From: Phytophthora colocasiae
Lineage: Eukaryota > Oomycota > Peronosporomycetes > Peronosporales > Peronosporaceae
Direction of reading: 5' to 3'
Assembly: GCA_018806915.1 (NCBI GenBank)
Contig: JAGKQI010000046.1
Span: 496,001 to 560,000, forward strand
DNA: 64,000 nt
The first letter of the stretch is position 1. Each line of letters starts with the position of its first letter. Both the position numbers and the translations under genes were made by a program. Under the pieces are notes generated by a model. The model worked only from the letters and a program-made list of their open reading frames with translations, made no database searches and had not been told where the DNA came from. Below are positions 10,334 to 21,118 of the stretch, one piece after another.

Positions 10334-11115
10334 CTATACCAGAATAGAGCCGTCTTGGATTGAGTCGGTAATTGAGCTGCCTCCCCGGTTTTGATCGAAG
10401 TCCTCGCTGAAGCTCGTAAGCTTTCGTGGAGCAGGAAACCCACCCACCACTTTCCTTACGCAGGGGATGCAGAAGTTCTCGGATAAAGTTTTACCTGTCC
10501 GGGCGCTCGTCTGGTAGATCGCTTGCTCGACAGTGCATCGGTGGCAAGTGTTCTGAGAATCAATAACAGGTCAGAAGAATACCTCAAGCACTTCATCTTT
10601 CAAACCTTAGGATTTTCTCTCACCTGCATGCATCCAGCGCACTGCACTGCACCATTGCTCTTCTCGCGACTGTGGCAGACGTCGCAGACGTCACTAAACC
10701 GCACCAACAAGTCAAAAAATGTTAGATTGGAGATGTTAACATCTGGAAGTAGTATTCGAACCTGGGGTAACATCGTTTCACATCTGCACTCTCCATTAGG
10801 CGAGAGAACTTCTTGGCTTGTGCGCACTGGATCGCGTTGCTTACAGCAAGCCATTTGCCGGCCATTGCGTAGTCTGACACTCTCTGTAACACTTTTCCAC
10901 GAGCATAGAAATCCCCTTGGAAAAAGCATTCGACATATTCCGGTGTGTGTTGCCGGTACAAGTAACAAGTCGACGTGTGTGCTCGCTTGATGCCTTTCAT
11001 GTTGTCTGCAGGCCATTCCGGGCGTTCGATGGACTGGTAACTGTGGTATGCGAACTCATTGCCATGCTCATCCATAACTTGCCCCATAACCTGCGCAAAA
11101 AGTGTTTAGAGACTA

Positions 11116-11181
11116 CACCTTTTCAACTTCAAAATGGCGACAGGTAAAATCAATGTTGCAAAATGTAAAATCAAAATGGCA
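11116..11181 (+). repeat. mariner left TIR, 66 bp
   Basis: Starts CACCTTTTCAACTTC and is the exact reverse complement of 12487-12552. Confidence 0.9.
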
Positions 11182-11381
11182 TGACGCTGATACCTAATAA
11201 CTTTGATAGCATTTAGTTATACAGTTAATTAAATCGTAGAGATGAAGATTGCTCCCGCCTTTTTACTTTGGCTGGCTGTCCGGTGGCCAAGGAATTGATG
11301 GACACTATTGCTGCAGCAGCGTTGCCACAATGCTATTCATTCACTTTCCTTTTCTCTTTGAGCTACCTATTCCTCACAACA

Positions 11382-12446
11382 ATGATGTACGACGACGCAA
11401 CTATTCTCCGGGTTCTTCGAGCTGCTCGCAACGGCCAAGACTGGCGCGATATCGCAGCCAAGAACGATGTCAAACTACGTACAGCATATCATTGGATCAA
11501 TGCTGCTGAGGCCACTGACAACTGGGAAATGTCACCAAGAAAACCTCGTGGAGGCAAGCGCCACAGCAAGATTCATGACGAGCACGTCGCCTACCTACTC
11601 GGTCTCATTGATGACAACTGCTACATTACACTTGACGAGATGGTTGATGCTCTTGAAGAGCGCTTCGCGCTGAAGGTGACGCGGCAGACGGTTAAGGCCA
11701 CACATTGACGCCCAGATGTACACTGTTAAACAGACGCATCGTGACAACAACTATCGCAACCTTGTCGAGAACAAGATTTTGCGGAGAGATTATGTCATCG
11801 AGTTAATTGCTCTAAAGCTTCAGGTAATAATATATTTTATTTGGATGAAACTAACTTTAATTTGTGGTGTGCACGCCGCCGTGGACGAATCAAGAAAGGA
11901 AGGCGTGCTGTGGACAAGAACACTGCCAGCAAGGGGTCAAACATTCACGTGATAGCGTGTATTTCGGAAGACGGGCTCGCTTACTCGGAAAAGCGCTTTG
12001 GCTCCTTCACGTCAGAGGCCTGCAACGACTACATTCGCCGCATGCTGAGGTACATCGGCGCTTCAACACCGCTGGAGAACGTTGTGCTGGTGTGCGATAA
12101 CGCACCGTGTTATGCCAACATTGGAGACGTCTTCGACGAAGCCCCGTTCTCGACGGCGACACTGTTGCGTCTCGGTCCGTACTCCCCAATGCTGAACCCG
12201 ATCGAGAATTGCTTTTCCGCATTCAAAGCTATGGTAAAACGTTTCCTCGCCAGGCATCGTCAAGCTATTTTGCGTGTACCTCCCCACCTCACTATCAAGG
12301 CGCACCGAGAAAGCTACCTAAAACTTGCCGCAGATCTCCTTGTAAACGAAGCAATCACGCCGGATTTATGCCGTAAGTGTTCGCTGCACACGACGACATT
12401 TCACGCACGCGCAATTCAGATGAAAGATATGCCTGTAGGAGAATAA
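11382..12446 (+). pseudogene. Tc1/mariner transposase, two frameshifts
   Basis: The N-terminal part (11382-11705) has a helix-turn-helix DNA-binding region with ILRVLRAARNGQDWRDIAA and a Pro/Arg linker. The catalytic part (about 11841-12446) shows the DDE residues: Asp in FYLDETNFN, Asp in VCDNAPCY and Glu in LNPIENCF. By my count 35 residues separate the second Asp and the Glu. The frame is broken near 11695-11705 (stop TGA) and again near 11820, each compatible with a single-base change of length. Known role: cut-and-paste transposition at TA sites; this copy could not make the enzyme as it stands. Confidence 0.85.
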
Positions 12447-12486
12447 CGTTAATATCAAGTTTTGCGTTGGTAACTTCTCTTGCGCG

Positions 12487-12552
12487 TGCCATTTTGATTT
12501 TACATTTTGCAACATTGATTTTACCTGTCGCCATTTTGAAGTTGAAAAGGTG
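12487..12552 (-). repeat. mariner right TIR, 66 bp
   Basis: Ends GAAGTTGAAAAGGTG and is the exact reverse complement of 11116-11181. Confidence 0.9.
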
Positions 12553-12998
12553 TAGTTTTAGTACAAGTGATGTCCATCTTACCTCGTAGTTTAGCATGTC
12601 ACGATCTGCAACAAGTGGGCCGAGTGGGGATTTAGCTGCAAACCATTTTATCCCGGCAAATCGGTACGGGGCATCGGGTGTCCGTCTTTGACTCACTTGG
12701 AACACAGCTCCATCGATGAATTTATAGTTAAGCAGCGTTATGACCTTACGTAAATCCTCCGTCGTGTCACAGTAGAGTCCGTCCATCATATCGTCCACGG
12801 TGCCTCTCATGAGTCCTTTGCCGACGTACAGCGTGACGCGCGGGTTCGTGGACCCCTCAATATTTTTGTAGACGTCCATCTTGTCACGACGACGTACATG
12901 TGCCCACTGCTTCCGGTTCAGATCTGGTCGCTTCTCCTCATGGAAAGCAGACAATGTTCGCTTGAGCAGGTCTTTGCTGAATTGGTCGTAGTAGCGCT

Positions 12999-13024
12999 GC
13001 TCCTCAGTGGTGCTCCTCAGTGGT
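12999..13024. repeat. 13-bp perfect tandem duplication
   Basis: Two adjacent copies of GCTCCTCAGTGGT in the N-terminal exon of the FYVE paralogue. Counting one copy only, the frame agrees with the intact paralogue (..LT.EEQ.RYD..); with two copies the frame is lost. Confidence 0.9.
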
Positions 13025-13069
13025 GAGAGTGATCGTCGGAAAACGGTTCGTAGCGAGGCAGAGCACCAT

Positions 13070-13786
13070 AATGGATAAATGTTAATGATGAACTATGAAG
13101 CACAATGTCGATCGCGGCAGAAATTCGAGAATGAGACGACTTGCCCTCGTTTCCAGGTCACACGAATGATTTTTCAGTAGCAGTCGCGTCTGCGGATTCT
13201 CCTCCCTCGTGATAATCATCACTGTGTCTGTATTGAAATCAATTGTCAAACAATTTTGTCGAAATTAGAATCGAGAAAGTCTTTAAACCGAGGTATATCT
13301 TCGTCCGAATAGATCAGCCTTTTTTATCCAAAATTCGAGGTGCTGTGCTGCTCAACGGGACAGAATATCCTGGACAAAGCAAGATACTGAGACTGTGGTT
13401 GTGCTGTTGTACGGCCGGAAACATTGACACACGGATATCGTGAGGCTGGGAGTCCCATGGTTGCTGAAGACATCGTGGTCTGAGCCAACCAATGCAAAAC
13501 ACTCTCCATTACTTCAAAGTGACTACTGTTAGGAAGCAAAGAAGCCACTTCCAACTTTTTGAATTCCCGCCCGAAAGCTCGAAAGTCTCCTTTACTCCGA
13601 CCGCGAAATGGTAGTGGAGAATACCTACGACTTGAGCTCCGTCTACTTTGCCTAAGGTCAAAGTCGAAACGCAAGCCGCATCGTTGTCAGCTCCTTCGTC
13701 CAAAGATAAATTTACATTAGATTTTGTACTTGTATTCCGCTCAAAAGTAAAGCTGATCTCGTGCTGAAGGGACTCACCTCTTTGCC
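13070..13786. other. intergenic region between divergent genes
   Basis: 717 bp separate the 5' end of the FYVE pseudogene (-) and the membrane-protein gene (+). Antisense open frames (13324-13674, 13509-13997) overlap without recognisable content. No repeat or RNA gene seen. Confidence 0.45.
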
Positions 13787-16030
13787 ATGAAACCTTTGCC
13801 AACATCTTTGCCTTCATTGGCTCGACTCGCAGCGCTACTGTGTCTCTATAGCCTCGATGTGCTGGATCTGTACGCCAAGGTTGCGTGGATCGGGCCGTTC
13901 GAGTCGTTTTCCTTTGACGTGGTGCACGAGCACAGCTTCGACTATGAACCGCTTCCGAGACCGGTTTTCCTAGATGAAAGCGAGTTGATTCCATCAACTG
14001 CCTTAGGTACTGAGCTCGTTCGAGTATCTGGGTGGACGTCGCTTTACGACAAATGCAGCGACCTGTACGCGACTAAAGATGAACATTTCGATATGGTAAA
14101 AGCTGTAAATTGCCAGCTCGGTGCACCTTTCACTGCTGAGCAGTATATTGCCAACGAACTGGTACTCTCAGCTACTATTGGAGTTGATTCTGTTGCTTGG
14201 GCGAGTTGTCAGCTACTGTTTTTCCACCGACGACCACCGTTATGCCAAGAGAACATCGTCACGCGGTTTTATCAGAGATATCAACTCACGGAAAGCGAAG
14301 TAGATTTCGAGAAGATGGCTCCTATCAATTCAATGGCCGAGGCGGAGATTTTGAGGATGCTCAAGCTACTGAGTCGCAGTCATCCGTTGTCTAGTGTAGT
14401 TTGTGCTCAAGGATTTGAGTCGACTGCTGGTCCTGGGCACTACAATGCTGACATGATCGTCTGTGGGAGCCCTAACATCTTTGAAAGTGCATTTGTTGGC
14501 ATGTTCGCAAAGAGTTTTACTGAGTTGCTGGATGAATTAGCTCGTTTGGAAGTGTACAAGGTGAATGTTATGGGGTTCGAGCTCGTATCACGTCAAAACT
14601 CCCGCTCTGACTTCATTCTTCGTGAACATAATGGAGAAATCATTGCTATCGAGGAAAATGCAACCAATTTCTCCACTTTTGGTCATCTTGGTGTCATTCT
14701 GATCCTTGTGGACGTTGCTCTATTCATTGCACACGCACGGGCTTCGTTAGATACTTGTCGAATGTTTGGCTGGAAAGAACTTGTTGGGTTTCATGAAGCT
14801 ACCAAAGAAGTTGCCGACGATGAAAGTGATATAAAGTTGTACGGTGGGAACTCAAACTGGTTGTTGCTGTACCGCTCCTTGTATCGCAGTACTATCATTA
14901 CCGGTCTAACGGTATTATCCGCTTTGATTTCGTGGCTCGTTAATTTCCCATTCGCTTTGATGTGGTACGCAGATTCGAAAGGAAATGCTTTCGCGTTTGT
15001 GTCTGCTCTGCGGATTTGGACCCTCATGCTTTGCCTGTTGAATATCATTTGGAGTCTGATTGTGCGAATTAGTGAAAGTCGGGCGTACAATGTCGTCAAA
15101 AGCACCTTTGTGAACCCTCTAGAAGTAGTCGCAGTTTCAGCTTTTATCATTATCGTGCAAACGGACAGAATTTTCGAGGTGGCTGGGGTCAGACGACAGC
15201 TTGAAAGCCAACAAGCGATCGACAACGAATCTTTCCCAGACCGTTTAGCACTCTCAAACGCATACAACCAAGAAGTTGACGGTTTTGCTACTACACCACC
15301 TCATATAATTCACGTTCTCTTTCGTCCTTTGGTAGCGGTGGTAATAGAGAGTCTCGGACTGGTTGTGCTGGTACTCATAGCCAAAGCCGTGTACTACCGT
15401 CGACACTTACCTGAGGACGAGGATGACAGTGCGAACTCCGTTTCTGTGGTAGATTTTGACGACATTGACGGTCATTTGACTGGTCAAGCAGTTGCTCCTT
15501 TGATACGACGTCGTCCTTCAAAGCCGTACCGTCGATTGCCATTGGAAGAGCTTCTACGAACTCCTGCACGAGCAAATTGTTTGGTGCGTTGCTGTTTCGA
15601 CATTGACGAGGTTGAAGATGATGGTCTCACATACGTTCTACCTCATGTGTACTACGACTTTGGCGTAGTTGTTAGTGATGCCGGATTGCTTCGTACACGA
15701 AATGGATTCTCTACTGTGATTCAACGACGTATCGATGTGGACAAATTCTTCGCTCCTGCTGAACAACCACCAGTTTTGCCTTCACCATTGAAGAAAATAC
15801 AAGGCAGCTTCAGACATTCACTTAGTAAAGCCAAACTGGTGTTGAGAAGCATGCAAACACCGGTAGTTCAGCCCAAAAGCATACAATCACCGGTAGTTTC
15901 ACCCAGAGGCATACAGCCACCGATGGCTGTGCAGAACAGTCCACTCACGCACCGAAACCCTTGCCGAGCTAAGACAGTCGCCAATGTCGAGATCAATGCG
16001 TCGGCGAAAGAGCATGGAGGATCTACTTGA
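13787..16030 (+). CDS. multi-pass membrane protein of unknown function
   Basis: One uninterrupted frame of 747 residues. A hydrophobic N-terminus (residues ~8-24) looks like a signal peptide or first anchor. It is followed by a ~270-residue soluble, probably extracytoplasmic part with Cys residues and an NFS glycosylation site. Membrane segments are predicted at about residues 299-317, 368-393, 405-426, 446-463 and 510-537. The C-terminal ~200 residues are hydrophilic, with three degenerate repeats of the form (I/M)Q(T/S/P)P(V/M) near residues 690-715. I do not recognise a family; large oomycete-restricted proteins of this layout exist. The start is the ATG directly before the hydrophobic N-terminus. 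Confidence 0.75.
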   Translation: MKPLPTSLPSLARLAALLCLYSLDVLDLYAKVAWIGPFESFSFDVVHEHSFDYEPLPRPVFLDESELIPSTALGTELVRVSGWTSLYDKCSDLYATKDEHFDMVKAVNCQLGAPFTAEQYIANELVLSATIGVDSVAWASCQLLFFHRRPPLCQENIVTRFYQRYQLTESEVDFEKMAPINSMAEAEILRMLKLLSRSHPLSSVVCAQGFESTAGPGHYNADMIVCGSPNIFESAFVGMFAKSFTELLDELARLEVYKVNVMGFELVSRQNSRSDFILREHNGEIIAIEENATNFSTFGHLGVILILVDVALFIAHARASLDTCRMFGWKELVGFHEATKEVADDESDIKLYGGNSNWLLLYRSLYRSTIITGLTVLSALISWLVNFPFALMWYADSKGNAFAFVSALRIWTLMLCLLNIIWSLIVRISESRAYNVVKSTFVNPLEVVAVSAFIIIVQTDRIFEVAGVRRQLESQQAIDNESFPDRLALSNAYNQEVDGFATTPPHIIHVLFRPLVAVVIESLGLVVLVLIAKAVYYRRHLPEDEDDSANSVSVVDFDDIDGHLTGQAVAPLIRRRPSKPYRRLPLEELLRTPARANCLVRCCFDIDEVEDDGLTYVLPHVYYDFGVVVSDAGLLRTRNGFSTVIQRRIDVDKFFAPAEQPPVLPSPLKKIQGSFRHSLSKAKLVLRSMQTPVVQPKSIQSPVVSPRGIQPPMAVQNSPLTHRNPCRAKTVANVEINASAKEHGGST

Positions 16031-16421
16031 AAACTCGGTGTCCACGTTCTAGTGTCACCACTTGTCTACAAGTGAGACGTTGGCATACAGCACATGCCTC
16101 CTGCAGACCTGGACATCTTTTCCGGTGCGTGATTATCTGGAGTTGACGTGGGGAATGGAGACCCAATCACAATGGTGACGTGGAGGAAAGGTCCAAGTGT
16201 GTGCAAGTGTCTCGATTAGCGATGAACGAATTCAGTCTCCGGTGGTGGAGGCTGAGCATTAAAATCGCATCATTCAGTGCACAGCACTGTGGAGGAATGC
16301 CTTGATCTCTTCCTGCATAACCGGTGGTTTAACTGCGACATGTATCAGAAGTGCGTGGCGGTGAGCTTGAATGAAAGCTAGGAAGAGCTCTTCATTCTAG
16401 GATTTGAGTGCAGGAGACAAG
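16031..16421. other. intergenic gap before DMT array
   Basis: 391 bp holding the 3' end of the membrane-protein gene and presumably the promoter of the first EamA gene. No repeat or RNA gene was recognised. Confidence 0.4.
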
Positions 16422-17620
16422 ATGGGTGCTAGTCACTTTGCAAAAGCTACGGAGGATGTCCCGCTGTTACCTGTTGCTGTCATCGACTCTGTTGCAAACA
16501 AGGCCGAGGTGGAGACGCAGCCCCAACACCATGCGCTGCTGGGAATGGCTTGTGTCGCCGTCTCAGCGCTCTGCTTCAGTTTCATGTCCACTTTCATCAA
16601 GTACTTGACGTTCACTGTAACGTCCATGGAGGCCATCTTCTGGCGCTCCATGGTCGCTTGTGCCTGCAACTTCGTAAGCTTTTCACGTCTCATCCGTGCT
16701 AGTACTTGGAGAACTGAATGATGTCTATGTATGTGCAGGTTCTCGTCCAAGCAACGGGTCAAAGTCTCTACGTTCCCCCCGAGCACCGTAAGATGTTGTT
16801 AATCCGCTGCTTCATCGGCTTTTCGTCTATGGGTTTCGCTTTCTACGCTATCTCTCAGATGGTGTTAGCTGATGCATCCGTCATTATCTTCACAAGTCCT
16901 GTGCTCACTTTCATCATGGTGCGTTTTTGCTCGACACAACTTCCAATTGATACATTCTAAAGGCGGAGAATTGTAGGGTGCTTTGTTCCTGCACGAGAAA
17001 ATCGATCCTATCAGCCTCGTCAGCGCCATTGCAGCATTCGGTGGTTTGATCTGTGTCGTACGTCTGGTTTCGTTTTCGGCTACGATGATCCCACGGCTGC
17101 GACGGATGGTTCATGGATCGCTGTATGCTCCGGACTTTTAGGTGCCTTAAGCCAAGTCTTCGTGTTCCTCGTTGTACGGAAACTTAAGGGACTGAACGTG
17201 TTTGTCATCATCCACTACTTCACCATATCTAACGTCATTTTTGCGTCGATATGGCTCGCTCTCGTCCAGCGGGTACGAGTAAAACCCTTAACACCACACC
17301 CTATTCTTTTTACTAATCATCCTGTGCTGTGACTTGCATCTTAGTCGATGACAATTACCACAACACCTCAGTTCTGGGGCGCCATCTTCGGCTGCGGATT
17401 GTTCACGTTCTTAGGACAAAGCTTTCTTACTCGGGGCTTCCAGCTCGAAAAGGCCGGCATCGCATCCGTCATGCGCTACTTGGACGTCGTGTTCGTCTTC
17501 ATCTGGGACTCATTTATCCTAGGAGAGCACATCAACCATTGGAGCGTCGTTGGTGCTGCTATCATTGTCTCTTGTGCTGTATTAATTGCTCTGCGCAAGA
17601 TCAAGATGACGAAGGTCTAG
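16422..17620 (+). pseudogene. EamA/DMT transporter copy 1, single-base frameshift
   Basis: Exons 16422-16673, 16739-16918, 16977-17272 and 17345-17620 match the four-exon plan of the other copies. Exon 3 is 296 bp where copies 2, 3 and 5 have 297: one C is missing at about 17064, where the paralogues read CVVRPGF. That shifts frame through the rest of exon 3, while exon 4 reads normally. Two EamA-type halves with about ten membrane helices are expected, and exon 4 shows the family block LEKAGIASVMRYLDVVFVFIWD. The longer upstream reading (16404) begins with TTG, so the ATG at 16422 was preferred. If the deletion is an assembly error, this would be a normal ~335-residue transporter. Confidence 0.75.
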
Positions 17621-17751
17621 CAAAAAAAAAGAATACATGTACTACTTCAACTTCAGTTTGAGTGGACCACACCATGCATTTGATGATGAGTGTAGGTATG
17701 GTCTCAAAACTGAGTCTGATTCTACGCCATTCATCAACAGACAACGGAGGA

Positions 17752-18926
17752 ATGAGTGTGGGTGAGCAGCTAAGCGAAGGCGCTCCATTGCTGCCTATTA
17801 ACGCCAATGCAAATGCCAAGGTGGATGAGAAACCACCTAACCACGCACTGTTGGGCATGGCATGTGTGGCATTGTCGTCGCTGTGCTTCAGTTTCATGTC
17901 CACGTTCATCAAGTACATGACGTATACTTTCTCGTCCATGGAGGCCACGTTCTGGCGCTCAGTCGGCGTGCTCGTCTGCAATTTTGTGCGTTAATTCAGT
18001 GTTTTTGAATATAGTTGACAATGTACTGACAGTTGATTTTGGTGGAACAGATTGTGGTCAAGATCTCGGGGATCAGTCTCTACGTCGAACCGGAATTCCG
18101 CAAGATGTTGCTGTGTCGTTGCATTGCTGGTTTTGCCTGCATGGGGTTTGCCTTCTATGCGATGTCTCAGATGGTACTAGCGGATGCCAGTTCGCTGGTG
18201 TTTACATCTCCAGTCCTCACGTTCTTCATGGTGCGTTAATAGAAGATTTTGCATTTTGCCAAATGAATGACAATTGCTGTGTGCTTTAGGGTGCATTGTT
18301 CCTGCATGAGAAAATCGACCCGATCAGTCTAATTAGCGCCATTACGGCGTTTGGCGGATTGATTTGCGTCGTGCGTCCTGGATTTCTGTTCGGGTATGAC
18401 CACCCAACGGCGTCTACCGATGGCTCGTGGGTTGCAATTGGCTCGGGACTCCTGGGCGCAGTGAGTCAAGTGTTTGTGTTCCTGACGATGCGTCAGTTGA
18501 AAGGTGTGAATGTGTTCGTGATTGTACACTACTTCGCATTGGCGAGTGTAATCTTGACCACGCTGTGGCTGGCATTAGTTCAACAGGTATAGTATTTTCA
18601 ACTTGTATGGAATGATGAGATACTAATTCTCGATGTAATTCGAACAGTCCTTCTTCATCCCCGACACTTTCCTGCTCTGGAGAGCTATCATCGGCACTGG
18701 CATCGTCACGTTCGGTGGGCAAATGTTCCTGACTCGAGGGTTTCAGCTGGAGAAGGCAGGCGTCGCGGCCGTAATGCGGTATTTGGATGTGGTTTTCGTC
18801 TTCATCTGGGACTCGTTCATTCTGGGCGAACACATCAACCACTGGAGTATCGTCGGTGCGCTTATCATCCTCACATGTGCAGTGATCATTGCAGTACGCA
18901 AGATCCGCATGACCTTGACAGAATAA
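17752..18926 (+). CDS. EamA/DMT-family transporter copy 2
   Basis: Exons 17752-17985, 18051-18230, 18290-18586 and 18648-18926 give 329 residues. The hydrophilic N-terminus contains the acidic/dileucine-like motif EGAPLLP, which is shared in the array. It is followed by about ten hydrophobic helices in two EamA halves; the second half carries GGQMFLTRGFQLEKAG and MRYLDVVFVFIWD. The drug/metabolite transporter superfamily moves small metabolites or nucleotide-sugar-like solutes across membranes; the substrate cannot be read from sequence. The ATG at 17752 was chosen because it matches the start of copy 3; an upstream in-frame ATG at 17674 would add 26 residues. Confidence 0.85.
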
Positions 18927-19098
18927 ACTAGCTGATGTAAGAAAATCTAACACGAAAAATCAGTATGTGTGTACTGTATTACGTTAGTCTTAAATATGCT
19001 CTTGAGCAGGGAGCATCACTTGGAAGGGATGCATTCACACAGCTGCTAGCACTTGCCAATCAAATAGCCAAGTGCATGTGTGTGGGGGAGAGTACCGC

Positions 19099-19663
19099 AT
19101 CGCTCATGTCCTAACCGAACGGCAGTGTACAGTGAAAAGGGTAGTGTACTGATACAGCAGGTTATAATTAGCATTAAAATACTACATTTTAAACAAAGAA
19201 ATATGGACACGACCCCGTGTCCATCCGCACAGAGTTAATAGTACTCTGGGGCAAGACGATAGCCTCGCCGATTCTGCGCAGATTTTTGTGATGTCCTTTT
19301 CCTTGATTGCACATCAGCTCGATGCGCTCACGTTGACGTCGCCATGCTTAAATCTGCTTTAGCTTCTTAGTTCGCTCAACTGAATTGTTAATTGAGGGGT
19401 AGAAATTTGCTATTGCTTTTCCTGTATCGTTGCATCTATCTAAAAATTGAAGAACTTGTAGCTTATGTGTTGAAATGCGCTTGTAGTGTTTCGACTTTCG
19501 TCCTGCTCCGGTGGTGCAATTGACGAAATTTAAAATGAAATGAACTACGTTTTAGTTGTCTGGTATAGCATTTTAATGCAACGCCATATGCAAATTTCGT
19601 TGTATGTGATTGGCTAATATTCACGTTCGCTTATGACAAAAGTTCGGTTAGGACATGAGCGAT
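19099..19663. mobile_element. MITE-like element with 22-bp inverted ends
   Basis: Perfect inverted repeats at 19099-19120 and 19642-19663 (ATCGCTCATGTCCTAACCGAAC), with a similar TACC just outside both, enclose a 565-bp AT-richer stretch with no coding content. No clear target duplication could be assigned. It occupies the region between DMT copies 2 and 3, ending 99 bp before the chosen start of copy 3. Confidence 0.6.
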
Positions 19664-19762
19664 GGTATCGCAGCAAATGTGATGAGTGTCTGCTCCATCG
19701 ACTCGGTGGATCTCCTTCGTAGAGTCATTTCAAGAAAATTCAAGTCAAAGGACAGTTTTGCA

Positions 19763-20972
19763 ATGAGTATCGGGAAGCCAAAGAGCGAAGGAGCGCCATT
19801 GCTACCGACTACTTCGTCGGACTCTGTGGGTGATAAAGTCGACGCTGAGCCTTCTCACCATGCGCTCCTGGGCATTACATGTGTCGCATTAGCGTCGCTT
19901 TGCTTCAGTTTCATGGTCACATTCATCAAGTACATGACGTTCTCGATTTCGTCCATGGAAGCCACTTTCTGGCGATCGGTTGGAGTTCTCGTGTTCAATT
20001 ACGTAAGGGGGTATCTGACAGCAATCTTTCTCGCTAATCGACTGATGAATTGGACTGTTGTTTCGTAGATAACTGTGAAGCTGTCAGGAACAAGTCTTCA
20101 TGTGCCTCCTGAACACCGTTGGATGCTACTATACCGCTGTCTTGTGGGCTTCGCGTGTATGGGTTTTGCCTTTTACGCGATGTCCCAAATGGTGCTGGCA
20201 GATGCAAGCGCTTTGATCCTCACATCGCCTGTTATGACCTTCTTCATGGTGCATTTCTATTGCTTGCGTACGACATTTGTGCTTAAAGTTTGTGCTAACA
20301 ACCTTTTTTGTGTATTGTTGTATTTTAGAGTGCTCTCTTTCTAGGGGAGAAGATAGACCCTGTGAGTCTTCTGTGTGCGTTTGGATCATTTGGTGGCTTG
20401 ATCTGCGTTGTTCGACCTGGTTTTCTCTTTGGATATGATGAATCCGACGCTTCAAAAGCTGGTTCATGGATTGGAGTGTGCTCGGCACTTCTTGGTGCAC
20501 TAAGCCAAGTTGGTGTGTTCCTCACAGTGCGCCAACTGAAAGGGCTCAATGTGTTTGTGATTGTCCACTACTTCGCGTTGGTTAGCGTCATTTTGACGCT
20601 CCTGTGGCTGACGCTTATTCAACAGGTACGTTTATTTGCTGCTGGTTGGTAACTAGAAAACTCGACTAACTCTTTGTGTGATCACTACAGACCTTTGTCA
20701 TTCCGACGACTTTCCTGCTTTGGAGAGCCATCATCGGAACGGGTGTCTTTGCATTTTGTGGCCAGATGCTGCTCACACGAGGCTTCCAGCTCGAGAAAGC
20801 TGGCGTTGCTGCTGTAATGCGTTATTTGCAAGTGGTTTTCGTCTTCATTTGGGATTCCATCATTTTGGGTGAACACATTGACCACTGTAGCATAGTCGGC
20901 GCGTTCATTATCGTCTCGGGAGCTGTAGTGATTGCTGTACGCAAAGTGAAGACTTCACAAGGACGTAGGTAA
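19763..20972 (+). CDS. EamA/DMT-family transporter copy 3
   Basis: Exons 19763-20002, 20069-20248, 20329-20625 and 20691-20972 give 332 residues. The layout equals copy 2: N-terminal SEGAPLLP, two EamA halves, then a short basic C-terminus (KTSQGRR). The second half has one notable change, CGQMLLTRGF and RYLQVVFVFIWD in place of RYLDVV. The ATG at 19763 aligns with copies 2 and 5. An in-frame ATG at 19655 would add 36 residues but lies inside the right inverted repeat of the adjacent MITE-like element, so it is unlikely to be ancestral. Confidence 0.85.
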
Positions 20973-21118
20973 AGATACCTTTCATAATTCGTAGAACTTT
21001 TTTTCGAACATGTTCTATTTTTTGTTGAGAAGCGATTGGCTCAATCCACGCTGGACCGGCTCACCAGATACATCCACCTTGTCAGGTCTCCCCCTTGTAA
21101 TCCTCAAAACAGTTTACA

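Larger units (their letters stand above)
11116..12552 (+). mobile_element. Tc1/mariner-type DNA transposon in an intron
   Basis: Perfect 66-bp terminal inverted repeats enclose 1,437 bp, and TA flanks both ends (11114-11115 and 12553-12554), as expected for a TA target duplication. The transposase lies on the plus strand, opposite to the host gene. The element sits between the GTAAG donor and the CGCAG acceptor of intron 1 of the FYVE paralogue. Perfect TIRs argue for recent arrival or recent mobilisation, although the transposase is frameshifted. Confidence 0.9.
10334..13069 (-). pseudogene. START-like / FYVE paralogue, frameshifted and carrying a transposon
   Basis: Four exons can be followed by alignment with the 629-residue FYVE protein: 13069-12583, 11090-10762, 10693-10624 and 10552-10334. 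They end at a TAG after about 73 residues of the last exon. The CxxC pairs CDVC, CAGC, CHRC and CIPC are all present. Intron 1 (12582-11091) contains a whole Tc1/mariner element; without it the intron would be 53 bp, normal for this window. The N-terminal exon has a perfect 13-bp tandem duplication (12999-13024) that shifts frame and creates an early TGA after the ATG at 13069. I found no other in-frame ATG upstream, so the gene is probably dead, unless the duplication is an assembly error. The product would be about half the paralogue's length, lacking its long tail. Confidence 0.75.

Noticed and set aside
12355..12582. C-terminal extension of the FYVE exon 1 frame into the transposon
   Set aside because: Read-through past the GTAAG donor into the mariner right TIR; not native coding sequence.
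19655..19762. upstream ATG for DMT copy 3
   Set aside because: Lies in the MITE-like inverted repeat and does not align with the N-termini of copies 2 and 5.
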